Shown here: positions 15,606-22,860 of the stretch, piece by piece
Layout of the letters: every line of letters starts with the position of its first letter
How positions within the stretch are numbered: position 1 is the first letter of the stretch
IMG/VR virus record: IMGVR_UViG_3300031699_000005
Coordinates: 1 to 41,746 of that record
Source of the DNA: a virus
DNA: 41,746 bases
Strand: one strand, 5' to 3'
Notes under the pieces: generated by a model
The model's input: the letters and a program-made list of their open reading frames with translations, nothing else
What the model was told of the DNA's origin: nothing
Database searches by the model: none
Made by a program: the position numbers and the translations under genes

Positions 15606-16141
15606 CGGTCGCCCCTCCTGTCGATCGCCTCGACCCACGCCACGGCCACGGCTGCGACCTGGATCAACTCTTTGCGCAGCTTTGCGGGGTCGTCCTCGGC
15701 GAAGGCCTCGGAGACCTCCTCCTGTAGGATGTCCCGCCATGTCACGCGGCCGAAGCACGTCGCCTCGTCGCAAGCTTCTCGGTGGCGGCGCGCTACCTCG
15801 CGGCGCCCTATCCCCCCGGTGCCGTCCGGATGATTCTGCTCCCCCCATCGGGCGTCCTGGCGGCGCCGCTCCTCCATGACATCGACCAGCACGCTCGGGA
15901 TGTGCCAGTCCTGGGCCCACCTGTTGAGCGCCTTCGACAGCGTCTCGGGCGTCAACACCTCGGGCCGGTAGCGCTCCGGGATCGTGAGCACCACGGCCCG
16001 GACCATGGCGGCGTGAACGTCCTCGGCGCCACGGATCGCTGCGATGGCCCGGCGCCCGAAGTCAGTGCGCTCGTCCTGGAGTTGACGCACCATCGCCAGT
16101 GCGGAGTCGCGCTCTTCCTTGATCCTATTGGTATCGCTCAT
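15602..16141 (-). CDS. MazG-like NTP pyrophosphohydrolase domain protein
   Basis: ATG 16141 overlaps the TGA of the upstream methyltransferase (ATGA), so the 363-residue reading to 16693 is rejected. The product is 179 residues. The N-terminal half is helical (RIKEERDSALAMVRQLQDER). The C-terminal half has the all-alpha NTP-PPase look: MEERRRQDARWGEQNHPDG, then TWRDILQEEVSEAFAEDDPA and KLRKELIQVAAVAVAWVEAI. The acidic EEVSEA helix and the following Glu/Asp helix supply candidate metal-binding residues. Related phage proteins are thought to trim non-canonical or excess NTPs; exact substrate unknown. Confidence 0.7.
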   Translation of the reverse strand: MSDTNRIKEERDSALAMVRQLQDERTDFGRRAIAAIRGAEDVHAAMVRAVVLTIPERYRPEVLTPETLSKALNRWAQDWHIPSVLVDVMEERRRQDARWGEQNHPDGTGGIGRREVARRHREACDEATCFGRVTWRDILQEEVSEAFAEDDPAKLRKELIQVAAVAVAWVEAIDRRGDR

Positions 16142-16866
16142 CGGTCCTCCAATCCCGGCAGAACAGGCGTCACGCCTGCGCCGATTCTCTGTGATGCCAA
16201 CCGGAAAGTCTCCGGATCGACCTCGCACCCGATCGCGCTCCGGCCCTCGATTGACGCTGCGATGAGCGTCGTCGCGCCTCCGGCGCACGGATCGAGTACC
16301 ACGTCTCCAGGCCGCGTGTAGTCGCGAACCAGGGCGCGCATGAGCCAGAGCGGCTTGCCTCCCTGGATCGCGTGCTTCGTCTCGCTCGCTGGGAGCCCAC
16401 GAGGTGCGACGTAGGCCCCGTCCAGCGTGCCCCATCTGGAGAACGGATCGCGGCGCGGCCGCCCAACGACGCACCAATACGACCAGGACGAGGGCCCGTC
16501 TCCCGAGAGGCGCACCCGCGACCCAGGGATCACGATCGGGAGCGGGGCGAAGACGTAGAGCCCAGCGAGTCGCTCCATGGCATCCGCCCACGCCGGGGCG
16601 AGGACGTGATCCGTGATCGTCACCCACCAGCCTCGAGGCCGGACCAGGGAGTTGACGCCACTGACGAACGCCAAGACATCTCGGAAGGTCCACGCGTGGT
16701 AACCGAGAGCCGTCCGGTGGGCCCCGTCAGACCCGAAGCCAGCGCGCTCCGTCGCGTCGTGTCCCTTGTGCGTCTTTTCCGAGTACGGGGCGTCGACGAT
16801 CACGGAGTCGACCTCGTCGACGTCGGAGAGCACGTCCTGCCAGCGGCCCAGGCGTAGATCGATCAC
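16138..16866 (-). CDS. Site-specific DNA methyltransferase (amino-type, N6A or N4C)
   Basis: The start is GTG 16866, which overlaps the upstream TGA as GTGA; an in-frame ATG at 16950 lies inside that gene. The 242-residue enzyme has the catalytic motif as DAPY (25-28) near the N-terminus and the AdoMet motif DVVLDPCAGGATT (188-200) near the C-terminus, the beta-class order of amino-methyltransferases. The first Pro of the usual DPPY is replaced by Ala, an allowed but unusual variant. There is no nuclease partner, so it is a solitary modifying enzyme. Target sequence unknown. Confidence 0.85.
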   Translation of the reverse strand: MIDLRLGRWQDVLSDVDEVDSVIVDAPYSEKTHKGHDATERAGFGSDGAHRTALGYHAWTFRDVLAFVSGVNSLVRPRGWWVTITDHVLAPAWADAMERLAGLYVFAPLPIVIPGSRVRLSGDGPSSWSYWCVVGRPRRDPFSRWGTLDGAYVAPRGLPASETKHAIQGGKPLWLMRALVRDYTRPGDVVLDPCAGGATTLIAASIEGRSAIGCEVDPETFRLASQRIGAGVTPVLPGLEDR

Positions 16867-17192
16867 AGGACCAGTTCCGCCAGCGCGTCGTTGAAGGTGC
16901 GGACCTTCGAGACGAGGGGATGGTGCGAGAAAAAGTGATCGAAGGCGCACTCCTCCTCGACCACCACGACGTGGTTTCCAGCGGCGAGGGCCGCGCCGAT
17001 CTCGATCGCCGCCCCCGTCATCGCGCCCTTCATCTCCGCGAGCATGACGAGGATCAGTGCGTCACACGTCAAGGCTCCGGTGATGTCGGCCACGGCGCGC
17101 TCCCCGAGTTGAGTCTCCGTGAACGAGGCCTCCGTCGCAAAGCCCTTGGTCCGCTCGATCCTGCGGCTCGTCGTCGAGATGTAGATCCTCAT
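16863..17192 (-). CDS. Nucleoside 2-deoxyribosyltransferase-like protein
   Basis: This 109-residue protein resembles the nucleoside 2-deoxyribosyltransferase superfamily: an N-terminal beta strand (MRIYIST), CDALILVMLAEMKGAM, and GAAIEIGAALAAGNHVVVVE with a Glu at 64 in the position of the catalytic nucleophile, then a C-terminal HHPLVSKVRTFNDALAEL helix. It is short for the family. Phage relatives occur near methyltransferases and nucleotide-pool genes. It may exchange bases between deoxynucleosides or cleave a nucleotide-based signal; which cannot be told here. Confidence 0.72.
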   Translation of the reverse strand: MRIYISTTSRRIERTKGFATEASFTETQLGERAVADITGALTCDALILVMLAEMKGAMTGAAIEIGAALAAGNHVVVVEEECAFDHFFSHHPLVSKVRTFNDALAELVL

Positions 17193-17548
17193 CGTTCCTC
17201 CTTTCGCGGCTCCCAGAGCCAGCAGTTGACGCGCACCACAAACCAGTCGCCTCCGTACTCGTGGGGAGCGTTTACGGGGTCGAGGTCTCGCTGTATCGGT
17301 CCTGGACCTGTTGGGTCAGGCGCGATGGCCGAGGGACCTGAGAGGACGCCTTCGTAGCACGACCTGCCGTCCCACCCCTCCTCTGGCATCAGGCCTCGCT
17401 CAACGCTCTCGTGTTCGCACGTCAGGCACGTCCTGCGGGCCGGATTCTTCCAGCAGATCTCCTCGTGTCGCTCCATCGTTGCGCGCTTCGTGTTGACCCT
17501 GTGGCCGCATCTGAACTCGCATCCGTAGGCTTTCACTTCTCGGGGCAT
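17189..17548 (-). CDS. Cys/His-containing hypothetical protein
   Basis: The start ATG 17548 gives 119 residues; the longer frame to 17716 has a low-complexity Arg-rich extension that overlaps another gene. The N-terminus has CEFRCGHRVNTKRATMERHE, a Cys-Cys-His-His arrangement that could bind zinc, and a second Cys pair follows (CLTCEH). The C-terminus is acidic and aromatic (YGGDWFVVRVNCWLWEP). It overlaps genes on both sides. Unknown function; possibly DNA or RNA binding. Confidence 0.6.
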   Translation of the reverse strand: MPREVKAYGCEFRCGHRVNTKRATMERHEEICWKNPARRTCLTCEHESVERGLMPEEGWDGRSCYEGVLSGPSAIAPDPTGPGPIQRDLDPVNAPHEYGGDWFVVRVNCWLWEPRKEER

Positions 17549-17784
17549 CGTCGTGGCTCCTCGTCGCTCTCTGCGATCCACCGCAGCGCCGCCGCCGCGC
17601 CCCTGACGTGCGCTCTCGCGAGGCCGCCGCAGAGCACCTTCCCTCCGGCGACCACGTCGTCTCCTACGATCGCGGCGAAGAGCCCGTCGTGATCCACCTT
17701 CCCGTCGCGCAGCCACGTCTCGAGCTCGCGGATGGCGTTCTTCGCGCGCGTCCTGAGCTCGGCATCTTCGAGGGGCGGCTTCAT
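17533..17784 (-). CDS. Small hypothetical protein
   Basis: 83 residues, starting at ATG 17784 with GGGAGGT upstream and overlapping the upstream stop. It contains a helical N-terminus (DAELRTRAKNAIRELETWLR) and an Ala/Gly-rich core with a helix ARAHVRGAAAALRWIAESDE. No family recognised. The end overlaps the next gene by 16 bases. Confidence 0.6.
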   Translation of the reverse strand: MKPPLEDAELRTRAKNAIRELETWLRDGKVDHDGLFAAIVGDDVVAGGKVLCGGLARAHVRGAAAALRWIAESDEEPRRCPEK

Positions 17785-18026
17785 GGCACCTCCCGGGCGA
17801 CGTAGGACTCTACGAGCTCTCCGCCGACGCGGAACGTCCTGGCTCGGAACCCTCGCTGACTCACCGTGACAACGACCTCCCCCCCTCCGATCACGCCGTA
17901 CTCGGCGCTCGACTTATCGGAGTGCTCGGCCCACATCTCCGCTGCTTCCGCAGCGTCGACAGCCTCGAAGCACTCGGCGTCCTCGATTGTCTCGACGTCC
18001 TTCTTCCAACATAAAAAGGCGCTCAT
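17781..18026 (-). CDS. Small hypothetical protein
   Basis: The start chosen is ATG 18026 because it overlaps the TGA of the preceding 26-codon gene; the longer frame to 18062 has no ribosome binding site. The 81-residue product has SAFLCWKKDVETIEDAECFE, an acidic helix with AVDAAEAAEMWAEHSDKSSA, and a beta-type tail (GEVVVTVSQRGFRARTFRVG). Such small proteins are frequent in early blocks; function unknown. Confidence 0.6.
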   Translation of the reverse strand: MSAFLCWKKDVETIEDAECFEAVDAAEAAEMWAEHSDKSSAEYGVIGGGEVVVTVSQRGFRARTFRVGGELVESYVAREVP

Positions 18027-18103
18027 CGTCCGCCCCACCCGAAAGGCACTCGCTCTGGACACGTTTCCGGGTCGTACGCGCAGTCCTCGCAGTTCTCCAT
18101 CAT
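18023..18103 (-). CDS. Tiny Cys-rich peptide, 26 residues
   Basis: This 26-residue frame starts at ATG 18103, which overlaps the upstream TGA (ATGA), has GGAGGGTG in front, and stops in an ATGA overlap with the next gene. Its sequence is MMENCEDCAYDPETCPERV then PFGWGGR, with Cys at 5, 8 and 15. The double coupling and ribosome binding site support translation. The Cys-x-x-Cys pair could bind a metal. Unknown role. Confidence 0.55.
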   Translation of the reverse strand: MMENCEDCAYDPETCPERVPFGWGGR

Positions 18104-18312
18104 GGCACCCTCCGTAACTCCGCGAGCCGTACCCACGTCTCGCGGCCGTCGATCACAAGGAGCGCGTCGTAGCCCGCGCCAGCCTTCCGAGCTCGGAGCT
18201 GGGCCACGACGCCGACGGCGCCGCGCTGGCCGACCTTCGCCTGCTTGCCGACCCAGGCCGCTACGATGCCGGGCGCGAGCCCGGCGTGGAGCTTCGCCGT
18301 CGAGTCATCCAT
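18100..18312 (-). CDS. Small hypothetical protein
   Basis: 70 residues, start ATG 18312, with an eight-base overlap with the HTH gene upstream. The central segment VGKQAKVGQRGAVGVVAQLR and DALLVIDGRETWVRLAEL suggests a small beta-barrel such as an SH3-like fold, but this is a guess. It precedes the tiny Cys-rich gene. Confidence 0.58.
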   Translation of the reverse strand: MDDSTAKLHAGLAPGIVAAWVGKQAKVGQRGAVGVVAQLRARKAGAGYDALLVIDGRETWVRLAELRRVP

Positions 18313-18526
18313 CGGACGGCCTCTCCCTCTCCGCCATCCACTGCGTGAGCGCGCACTCCGGGATGCGGACCGCCCTCCCAGCCTTGACGCTCGGGATGTC
18401 GCCCCGCGAGATGAGCAGGTAGACCCAGTTGCGCGAGAACTGGAGCCGCTCCTGGACGTCTGCCACCGTCAGCCATCGATCCTCGTGGACCTCCTGGCCG
18501 CAATACCTGCACTGCCGTCGTGCCAT
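18305..18526 (-). CDS. Excisionase-like helix-turn-helix protein with zinc-ribbon N-terminus
   Basis: The start is ATG 18526, sharing a base with the upstream TGA; ATG 18607 in frame would overlap the resolvase gene. The 73-residue product begins with CRYCGQEV, a one-pair Cys knuckle. Residues 17-67 form a MerR/excisionase-type winged HTH: WLTVADVQERLQFSRNWVYL, then SRGDIPSVKAGRAVRIPE and CALTQWM. It could regulate phage genes, or bend DNA. No integrase exists in the window, so a classic excisionase role is unlikely. Confidence 0.75.
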   Translation of the reverse strand: MARRQCRYCGQEVHEDRWLTVADVQERLQFSRNWVYLLISRGDIPSVKAGRAVRIPECALTQWMAERERPSDG

Positions 18527-19152
18527 CACTTCCCCTTCGCCTTCCTCGGCAGCCAGCGCTCTGGCTCGGCCGAATAGTCCACCTTGAATCCGTGTCGCTG
18601 TAGCCAATACGCCCCGAGGAGCGCGGCGGGATGCTCGCCGTCAACCAGGCGCAGGCGTGGCCAGCGCGCCCTCGCGACGAACTTGATCCGGTCGTCCGGA
18701 GTCGCCCCAGGCGCGCCCCTCGTCATCGCCGGAATCCACCTTCCTGGCGGCTCGACATCGACGGTGAATCGGGACTCGTGCCCGTCGTCGACGATGCCGA
18801 TTCCTGCGAGCCTGCAGGCGTCCACCCACGCGCAGCGGCTCTCGATGAGCTTCTGCACGGCGCCGAAGTGAGCGCCCTGCTTGGCCGCCTTGAGGCGGCG
18901 CTGCGCTGGCGTGAGCCCGGAGACGTCCTGCTGGTCGTGGCGGAACCACTGCCCCTCAACGACCAGGTGCGCGTCTAGCCACGACCCTACCCTCGGCGCG
19001 AGCAGATCGAGGAGCCGCGCCACGTCGACGACGTCTCCGCCGAGGAGTTGCCCGTAGACGATCGGTGCCCACGGGCCATCGTCATCCGGGGCCCAGAGCC
19101 ACCAGCCGCCCTTATCTCCAGGGTCCACCGATAGGAGCGCCCAGGGTTTCAT
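18526..19152 (-). CDS. RuvC-like Holliday junction resolvase
   Basis: The 208-residue protein has the RNase H-like fold signature of RuvC: N-terminal SVDPGDKGG with Asp 10, a later LVVEGQWF with Glu 66, the helix DDRIKFVARARWPRLRL, and EHPAALLGAYW near the C-terminus. The usual last Asp of RuvC is not clear (Ala in its place), so which carboxylates form the site needs a structure-based alignment. It lies in the leftward replication block with helicase and recombination genes, so it probably resolves branched replication or recombination intermediates. Confidence 0.78.
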   Translation of the reverse strand: MKPWALLSVDPGDKGGWWLWAPDDDGPWAPIVYGQLLGGDVVDVARLLDLLAPRVGSWLDAHLVVEGQWFRHDQQDVSGLTPAQRRLKAAKQGAHFGAVQKLIESRCAWVDACRLAGIGIVDDGHESRFTVDVEPPGRWIPAMTRGAPGATPDDRIKFVARARWPRLRLVDGEHPAALLGAYWLQRHGFKVDYSAEPERWLPRKAKGK

Positions 19153-19568
19153 CGCTTCGCCTCGTTGCCGATTACGCCGCGTTCGCGAGCCTTCTCTAGT
19201 CTCTCCTCGGCGTTGTCGAGACGCCGAGCTAACGAGCTAAGCCGGAGTGTGTGAGACCGAACTCCGAGCTTTAGTTCTTCGAGCTCGTCCCGAGCGGCGT
19301 CTCGCTCGGCGATGATTTTGGCCACGTGCCTGCTCTCGTGGACGCAGGGCGCCTCGTCCCCTCCACCATCGCCGAGCCCCTTGGCGCGCCACAGCGCCCG
19401 CTGGGCCCAGGCCTTTGCCTGCTCCATGGCGAAGGCAGGGCTCTCCCTGTCCTGCACGTCGTCCGGCGTCGTGTGGTGCTTTAGCAGGCTGTCCAGGTTG
19501 CGCTGGATGACCGTGATCATCCCGCCGAAGATTATCAGATCGGCTGTCTTCTTTTCGTCGTCGATCAT
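19149..19568 (-). CDS. Coiled-coil hypothetical protein next to helicase
   Basis: 139 residues, starting with an ATGA overlap after the helicase gene. The N-terminal half has TADLIIFGGMITVIQRNLDS and FAMEQAKAWAQRALWRAKGL. The C-terminal half is a long charged helix with heptads (AERDAARDELEELKLGV, RLDNAEERLEKARERG). No family recognised. Its position between helicase and resolvase suggests a replication-linked role, which is only contextual. Confidence 0.58.
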   Translation of the reverse strand: MIDDEKKTADLIIFGGMITVIQRNLDSLLKHHTTPDDVQDRESPAFAMEQAKAWAQRALWRAKGLGDGGGDEAPCVHESRHVAKIIAERDAARDELEELKLGVRSHTLRLSSLARRLDNAEERLEKARERGVIGNEAKR

Positions 19569-20902
19569 GGCTCTCCCCTATCAGAAAGGTTATCGAATCG
19601 TGTATACTCCGCCGTCCAGCGGAGCTCGATCGTCCCGCACGGACCGTTGCGGTTCTTCGCGATGTGGACCTCTGCGACGCCCGGGTTGTCCGAGTTGGAA
19701 TGGTAAAAGTCGTCGCGATAAAGAAACGCGACCACGTCCGCGTCCTGTTCGATTGACCCGCTGTCTCTCAGGTCCCGGATGATGGGTCGCTTGTTCTGTC
19801 TGCTCTCGACCTCGCGATTGAGCTGACTCAGCACAAGGACTGGGACGTCGAGCTCCCTAGCCAGCCCCTTGATTCCGGCCGAGATGTTGGCGATCTCGCG
19901 CTCTCGTGAGGCGTCGCGCTTCGCCGTGATCAGCTGCAGGTAGTCGATGACCACCAGGCCGAGCCCCTTGCGCGCGGCGTGCACTCGACACCAGCCAGCG
20001 ATCCGATCGATCGAGAGCTGCTCCTCGCAGAAGCTCAGCGACGATTCGGAGATGCAGGAGAGCGCCTCGATGGCCCGGGGCCACTCATCCGCCTCGAGGT
20101 CTCCCGTCATCATCGACTTCGTGTTGATGCGCGCCTTCGCAGCGACCATCCCGCGCAGGATGTCGTCGCGCTTCACCTCGAGGGTGAAGAAGATCGTCTC
20201 GTGGTGGTTCTTGCCGGCCCACCAGGCGCACGCCTTCGCCAACGCGGTTTTGCCCATCGATGGCCGAGCCGCGAGGACGATGACCTTTCCCTTTTGCCAG
20301 CCTCCCGTGATTCGGTCGAGATCGTAGAAAGGCGTCGGGACCCCGTTGACCCCGCCGAGCTGCGACGCCGACTCGAGGGCGACGAAGGTTTCGTGGCACT
20401 GGTCCTTTGCGCTGACGATGCTCGCCTTGCCCCTGTCGGTGTCCCGGAGCGCGGCGAAGAGCTCCGTCTCCGCCCAGCCCACGAACTCGTCGCCGTCCTT
20501 GCCTCTGGCGACGCTCTCGAGATCGACCCTGCGAGCTGCCGTGATGACGGCGCGCACCCTCCGGTACCCCTGGAGCCGCTCCGAGTGCATTTCGGCGGCG
20601 GCCTCGCCCGACGCGTGGTCGATCAACTCGGCGATGTACGCGACCCCGCCGGCGGCATCGAGCTTCCCGGCTGCCTCGAGCTCCTCCGTCAGCGACGGGA
20701 TCGAGAACGTCCCGGCCTGGAGCGCCAGGAGCGCCGTGAAGATCGCCTGGTGGCGGAGGTCCCAGAAGTCTTCGACCGTGTGGTGGACCGCCATGTACGG
20801 TATCCAGTCGGGGCACAGCATCGCCCACGCGAGGACCTCCTGCTCCGACCCAGTGGAGTGAGGGAGCGCCCGCTCGGGCCGCGGAGAGGCGATCGCCTTC
20901 AT
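19565..20902 (-). CDS. dnaB: Replicative DNA helicase (DnaB-like)
   Basis: The 445-residue protein matches DnaB: an N-terminal helical domain (GSEQEVLAWAMLCPDWIPY, FWDLRHQAIFTALLAL), linker, and RecA-like motor domain with Walker A ARPSMGKT (212-219), Walker B VVIDYLQL (317-324), SQLNREVESR (359-368) and RDLRDSGSIEQDADVV (376-391). It unwinds DNA at phage replication forks. It lies next to a probable initiator/loader gene (20899). No primase or polymerase is present, so it likely works with host enzymes. Confidence 0.93.
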   Translation of the reverse strand: MKAIASPRPERALPHSTGSEQEVLAWAMLCPDWIPYMAVHHTVEDFWDLRHQAIFTALLALQAGTFSIPSLTEELEAAGKLDAAGGVAYIAELIDHASGEAAAEMHSERLQGYRRVRAVITAARRVDLESVARGKDGDEFVGWAETELFAALRDTDRGKASIVSAKDQCHETFVALESASQLGGVNGVPTPFYDLDRITGGWQKGKVIVLAARPSMGKTALAKACAWWAGKNHHETIFFTLEVKRDDILRGMVAAKARINTKSMMTGDLEADEWPRAIEALSCISESSLSFCEEQLSIDRIAGWCRVHAARKGLGLVVIDYLQLITAKRDASREREIANISAGIKGLARELDVPVLVLSQLNREVESRQNKRPIIRDLRDSGSIEQDADVVAFLYRDDFYHSNSDNPGVAEVHIAKNRNGPCGTIELRWTAEYTRFDNLSDRGEP

Positions 20903-21414
20903 GGTGCGTCCAACTCCATGCTGTCCTCCAGCATCGCCTTGAACCTCGCGCGCTCCTCAGCCGTCTTCGTCAGATCTGCCTTGCGCTTCGCCCTGGCTCG
21001 CTCCTCCGCCGCCCGCTCCTCGGGGGACAGGGTGAGCGACTGCCGGGCATTCGGTGCCTTCTTGTGGCCCGTGGGGGCCTTGCGGCTGGTCGAGGAACTC
21101 CCGCGCTGCTGCTGCTCCTTGGGGCGCTCCTCGACCAGCCTCACGATCAGACCTCCCTTTCCTAGTCTTGCTCGGTGGACAGCGACGACGCCGATCTGCT
21201 CCAGCTCCAGGAGCGCGGCGCGGAGTTGCTTCCCGGACACGTGTTTTTCGGAGACTCGAGCGTAGGCCTCGCCGAGCTGGCGGAGGCTGCCCCTCCACCC
21301 GACCGAGACGAAGTCGAGCGTCCTGATGACGTGGTCCAGGCGCATCGCTGTCGTGCTCACCCGAGCGAGGAGCACGGCCGACGCGGACGTCGTCGCTGTC
21401 CAGTCAGATGCCAT
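20899..21414 (-). CDS. Probable replication initiation or helicase-loading protein with winged-helix N-terminus
   Basis: 171 residues, start ATG 21414, overlapping the helicase start by ATGA. Residues 20-95 look like a winged helix (DHVIRTLDFVSVGWRGSLRQ, LGEAYARVSEKHVSGKQLR, ALLELEQIGVVAVHR). The rest is a long, charged, low-complexity tail (PEERAAEERARAKRKADLTK). A winged-helix protein directly before dnaB is a common arrangement for phage replication proteins of the lambda O type. Function is inferred from context. Confidence 0.62.
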   Translation of the reverse strand: MASDWTATTSASAVLLARVSTTAMRLDHVIRTLDFVSVGWRGSLRQLGEAYARVSEKHVSGKQLRAALLELEQIGVVAVHRARLGKGGLIVRLVEERPKEQQQRGSSSTSRKAPTGHKKAPNARQSLTLSPEERAAEERARAKRKADLTKTAEERARFKAMLEDSMELDAP

Positions 21415-21423
21415 CGCCCTACC

Positions 21424-22344
21424 CTACGGGAGCATGTAGTGAGTGGCCGAGAATCGGCCGGCGTACGTCGGCACCTTCAGCGCGCCCTTGACCGTCTCGA
21501 CGAGTGCGGCCGAGGCCTGCAACTCGAAGTCGCCGAGGTTGACCCACGTCAGGCGGAACAGCGGCTCGGCGCCCTCCTTCGGGGGGATCACGCGCAGCGT
21601 GAACGATGCTCGGTGGACCGGCTCATCGCCTGGAGCCCACGCGCCGACGTAGGCCGGGATGACCACGCCGAACTCACGCGGGAGACCGAGCTCGCTCGTC
21701 TTGCCGCCCTGCCCCTTCCACGTGGCTTTGACTCCGATCGATGCCGCGTCGCCGAGGTCCGCGTCGTACTCGATCGTTTTGGCCGCCTTGAACCGCGCGA
21801 CGTGCGTGGCGAGCATCGGCTCCTCGAGGTCCTCGCGGTTATCAAGGAGCAGATCGGAGAGCTCGTGGTGCGTCAGGTCGACCACTCCGTCGTGCCCCTT
21901 CCGGACAGCATAGATCCATCGCTCGAATCGTGGGTGCCGCGGGAAGTCGACCTCGAGCCCCCCCGTCTCCGGGGCCAGGTCGTCGTGGACGGTTGCGCTC
22001 GCTGTCGAGCAGAGGCGCGTTCCCACGAAGCACACGAGATCGTCGAGCGGGTCGCTCCCGTCGCTGCGGCTGTTGACGTAGGCCGCGAAGCTCGACAGGT
22101 CCGAAAAGCTGTGCTCGCGCACGATCTCGGCCAGCGCCCGATCTGGCTCGGTGAGGATCGGATCGCAGTACCACTGGTACCTCGCGCCCTGGCTGTCCCG
22201 CACCAGCAGGTACCGCCCAGCCTGGTGTCCAGCCGCCGGCGACGTCGCTGGGTACGCCACCGGGATCTCGTGCGGCGCCCCGTCGAGGGGGCCTCCGCGC
22301 ACCAGCCCCGCCAAGAACTCTCTGACTGTCTTCAGGTCGATCAT
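21424..22344 (-). CDS. DUF2303 (YfdQ-like) family protein
   Basis: The start ATG 22344 overlaps the upstream TGA and has AGGAGAAGG upstream, giving 306 residues. The sequence has family features: SFSDLSSFAAYVNSR, DLVCFVGTRLCSTASATVHD, FERWIYAVRKGHDGVVDLTH, ELSDLLLDNRED, TWVNLGDFELQASAALVE. The role of this family is not established; members sit in phage early recombination blocks, as here next to the RecT/exonuclease pair. Confidence 0.8.
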   Translation of the reverse strand: MIDLKTVREFLAGLVRGGPLDGAPHEIPVAYPATSPAAGHQAGRYLLVRDSQGARYQWYCDPILTEPDRALAEIVREHSFSDLSSFAAYVNSRSDGSDPLDDLVCFVGTRLCSTASATVHDDLAPETGGLEVDFPRHPRFERWIYAVRKGHDGVVDLTHHELSDLLLDNREDLEEPMLATHVARFKAAKTIEYDADLGDAASIGVKATWKGQGGKTSELGLPREFGVVIPAYVGAWAPGDEPVHRASFTLRVIPPKEGAEPLFRLTWVNLGDFELQASAALVETVKGALKVPTYAGRFSATHYMLP

Positions 22345-22715
22345 CGTCCCTTCTCCTTTCTCCACTCTTCGAGTTCAACAGCGTCGGCCTTCCCCGTTCC
22401 CGGGAGAGGCTCCTGGAGGTGGGCGATGGCGATGAGCTCGCCTTGCCCGTCCGTGTAGGCTGGGAGCGCGCGGATCAAGCGCTCCGGCTCGACGGTCTTG
22501 ATCGACGGGACGATCAGCACGCCTTGCCCGTCGTGGTCCTTGTCGCGGATGACAAAGGAAACGACCACCTTCGCAACGTCTCCGCGGTCCGGATCGACGA
22601 CGAGCGCCGCCTGGGTCTTGATCGCCTCCCATGCCTGCTCGAGCACCGAGCGCTGATCGACGAGGCCGCCTCGGCCGATGTCGTCGATCGTGATCGTGGT
22701 GAACATCTTGCTCAT
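22341..22715 (-). CDS. Hypothetical protein in recombination block
   Basis: 124 residues, with an ATGA overlap at each end. It has an N-terminal helix-forming segment (QRSVLEQAWEAIKTQAALVV), a beta-rich middle (KVVVSFVIRDKDHDGQGVLI) and a charged tail. Similar small proteins accompany DUF2303 genes, but no family is recognised here. Confidence 0.6.
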   Translation of the reverse strand: MSKMFTTITIDDIGRGGLVDQRSVLEQAWEAIKTQAALVVDPDRGDVAKVVVSFVIRDKDHDGQGVLIVPSIKTVEPERLIRALPAYTDGQGELIAIAHLQEPLPGTGKADAVELEEWRKEKGR

Positions 22716-22855
22716 GGGTTCTCCTTCTCAGGCTCCTTGCTCCGCCTCTGGCGGACTTCCGCCACGGCCGAGACCACTTCCTTTACGGCTATGGCTACAG
22801 CCGCAACGGCAGCCGCAACCGCTGCCACGGTGGCAGCCTTTTCATCGATCGTCAT
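22712..22855 (-). CDS. Small Ala-rich membrane peptide, 47 residues
   Basis: The frame runs from ATG 22855, five bases after the RecT-like stop with GGAGG just upstream, to a TGA overlapping the next ATG. The product has a hydrophobic stretch (AATVAAVAAAVAAVAIAVKE) and then charged residues. Start and stop coupling with neighbours support it as a real gene. It could be a single-span membrane peptide or an Ala-rich helix. Unknown function. Confidence 0.5.
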   Translation of the reverse strand: MTIDEKAATVAAVAAAVAAVAIAVKEVVSAVAEVRQRRSKEPEKENP

Positions 22856-22860
22856 GCAGC

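Noticed and set aside
19979-21265. A 428-residue rightward open frame opposite dnaB
   Set aside because: Shadow of the helicase and its neighbour; no protein family features.
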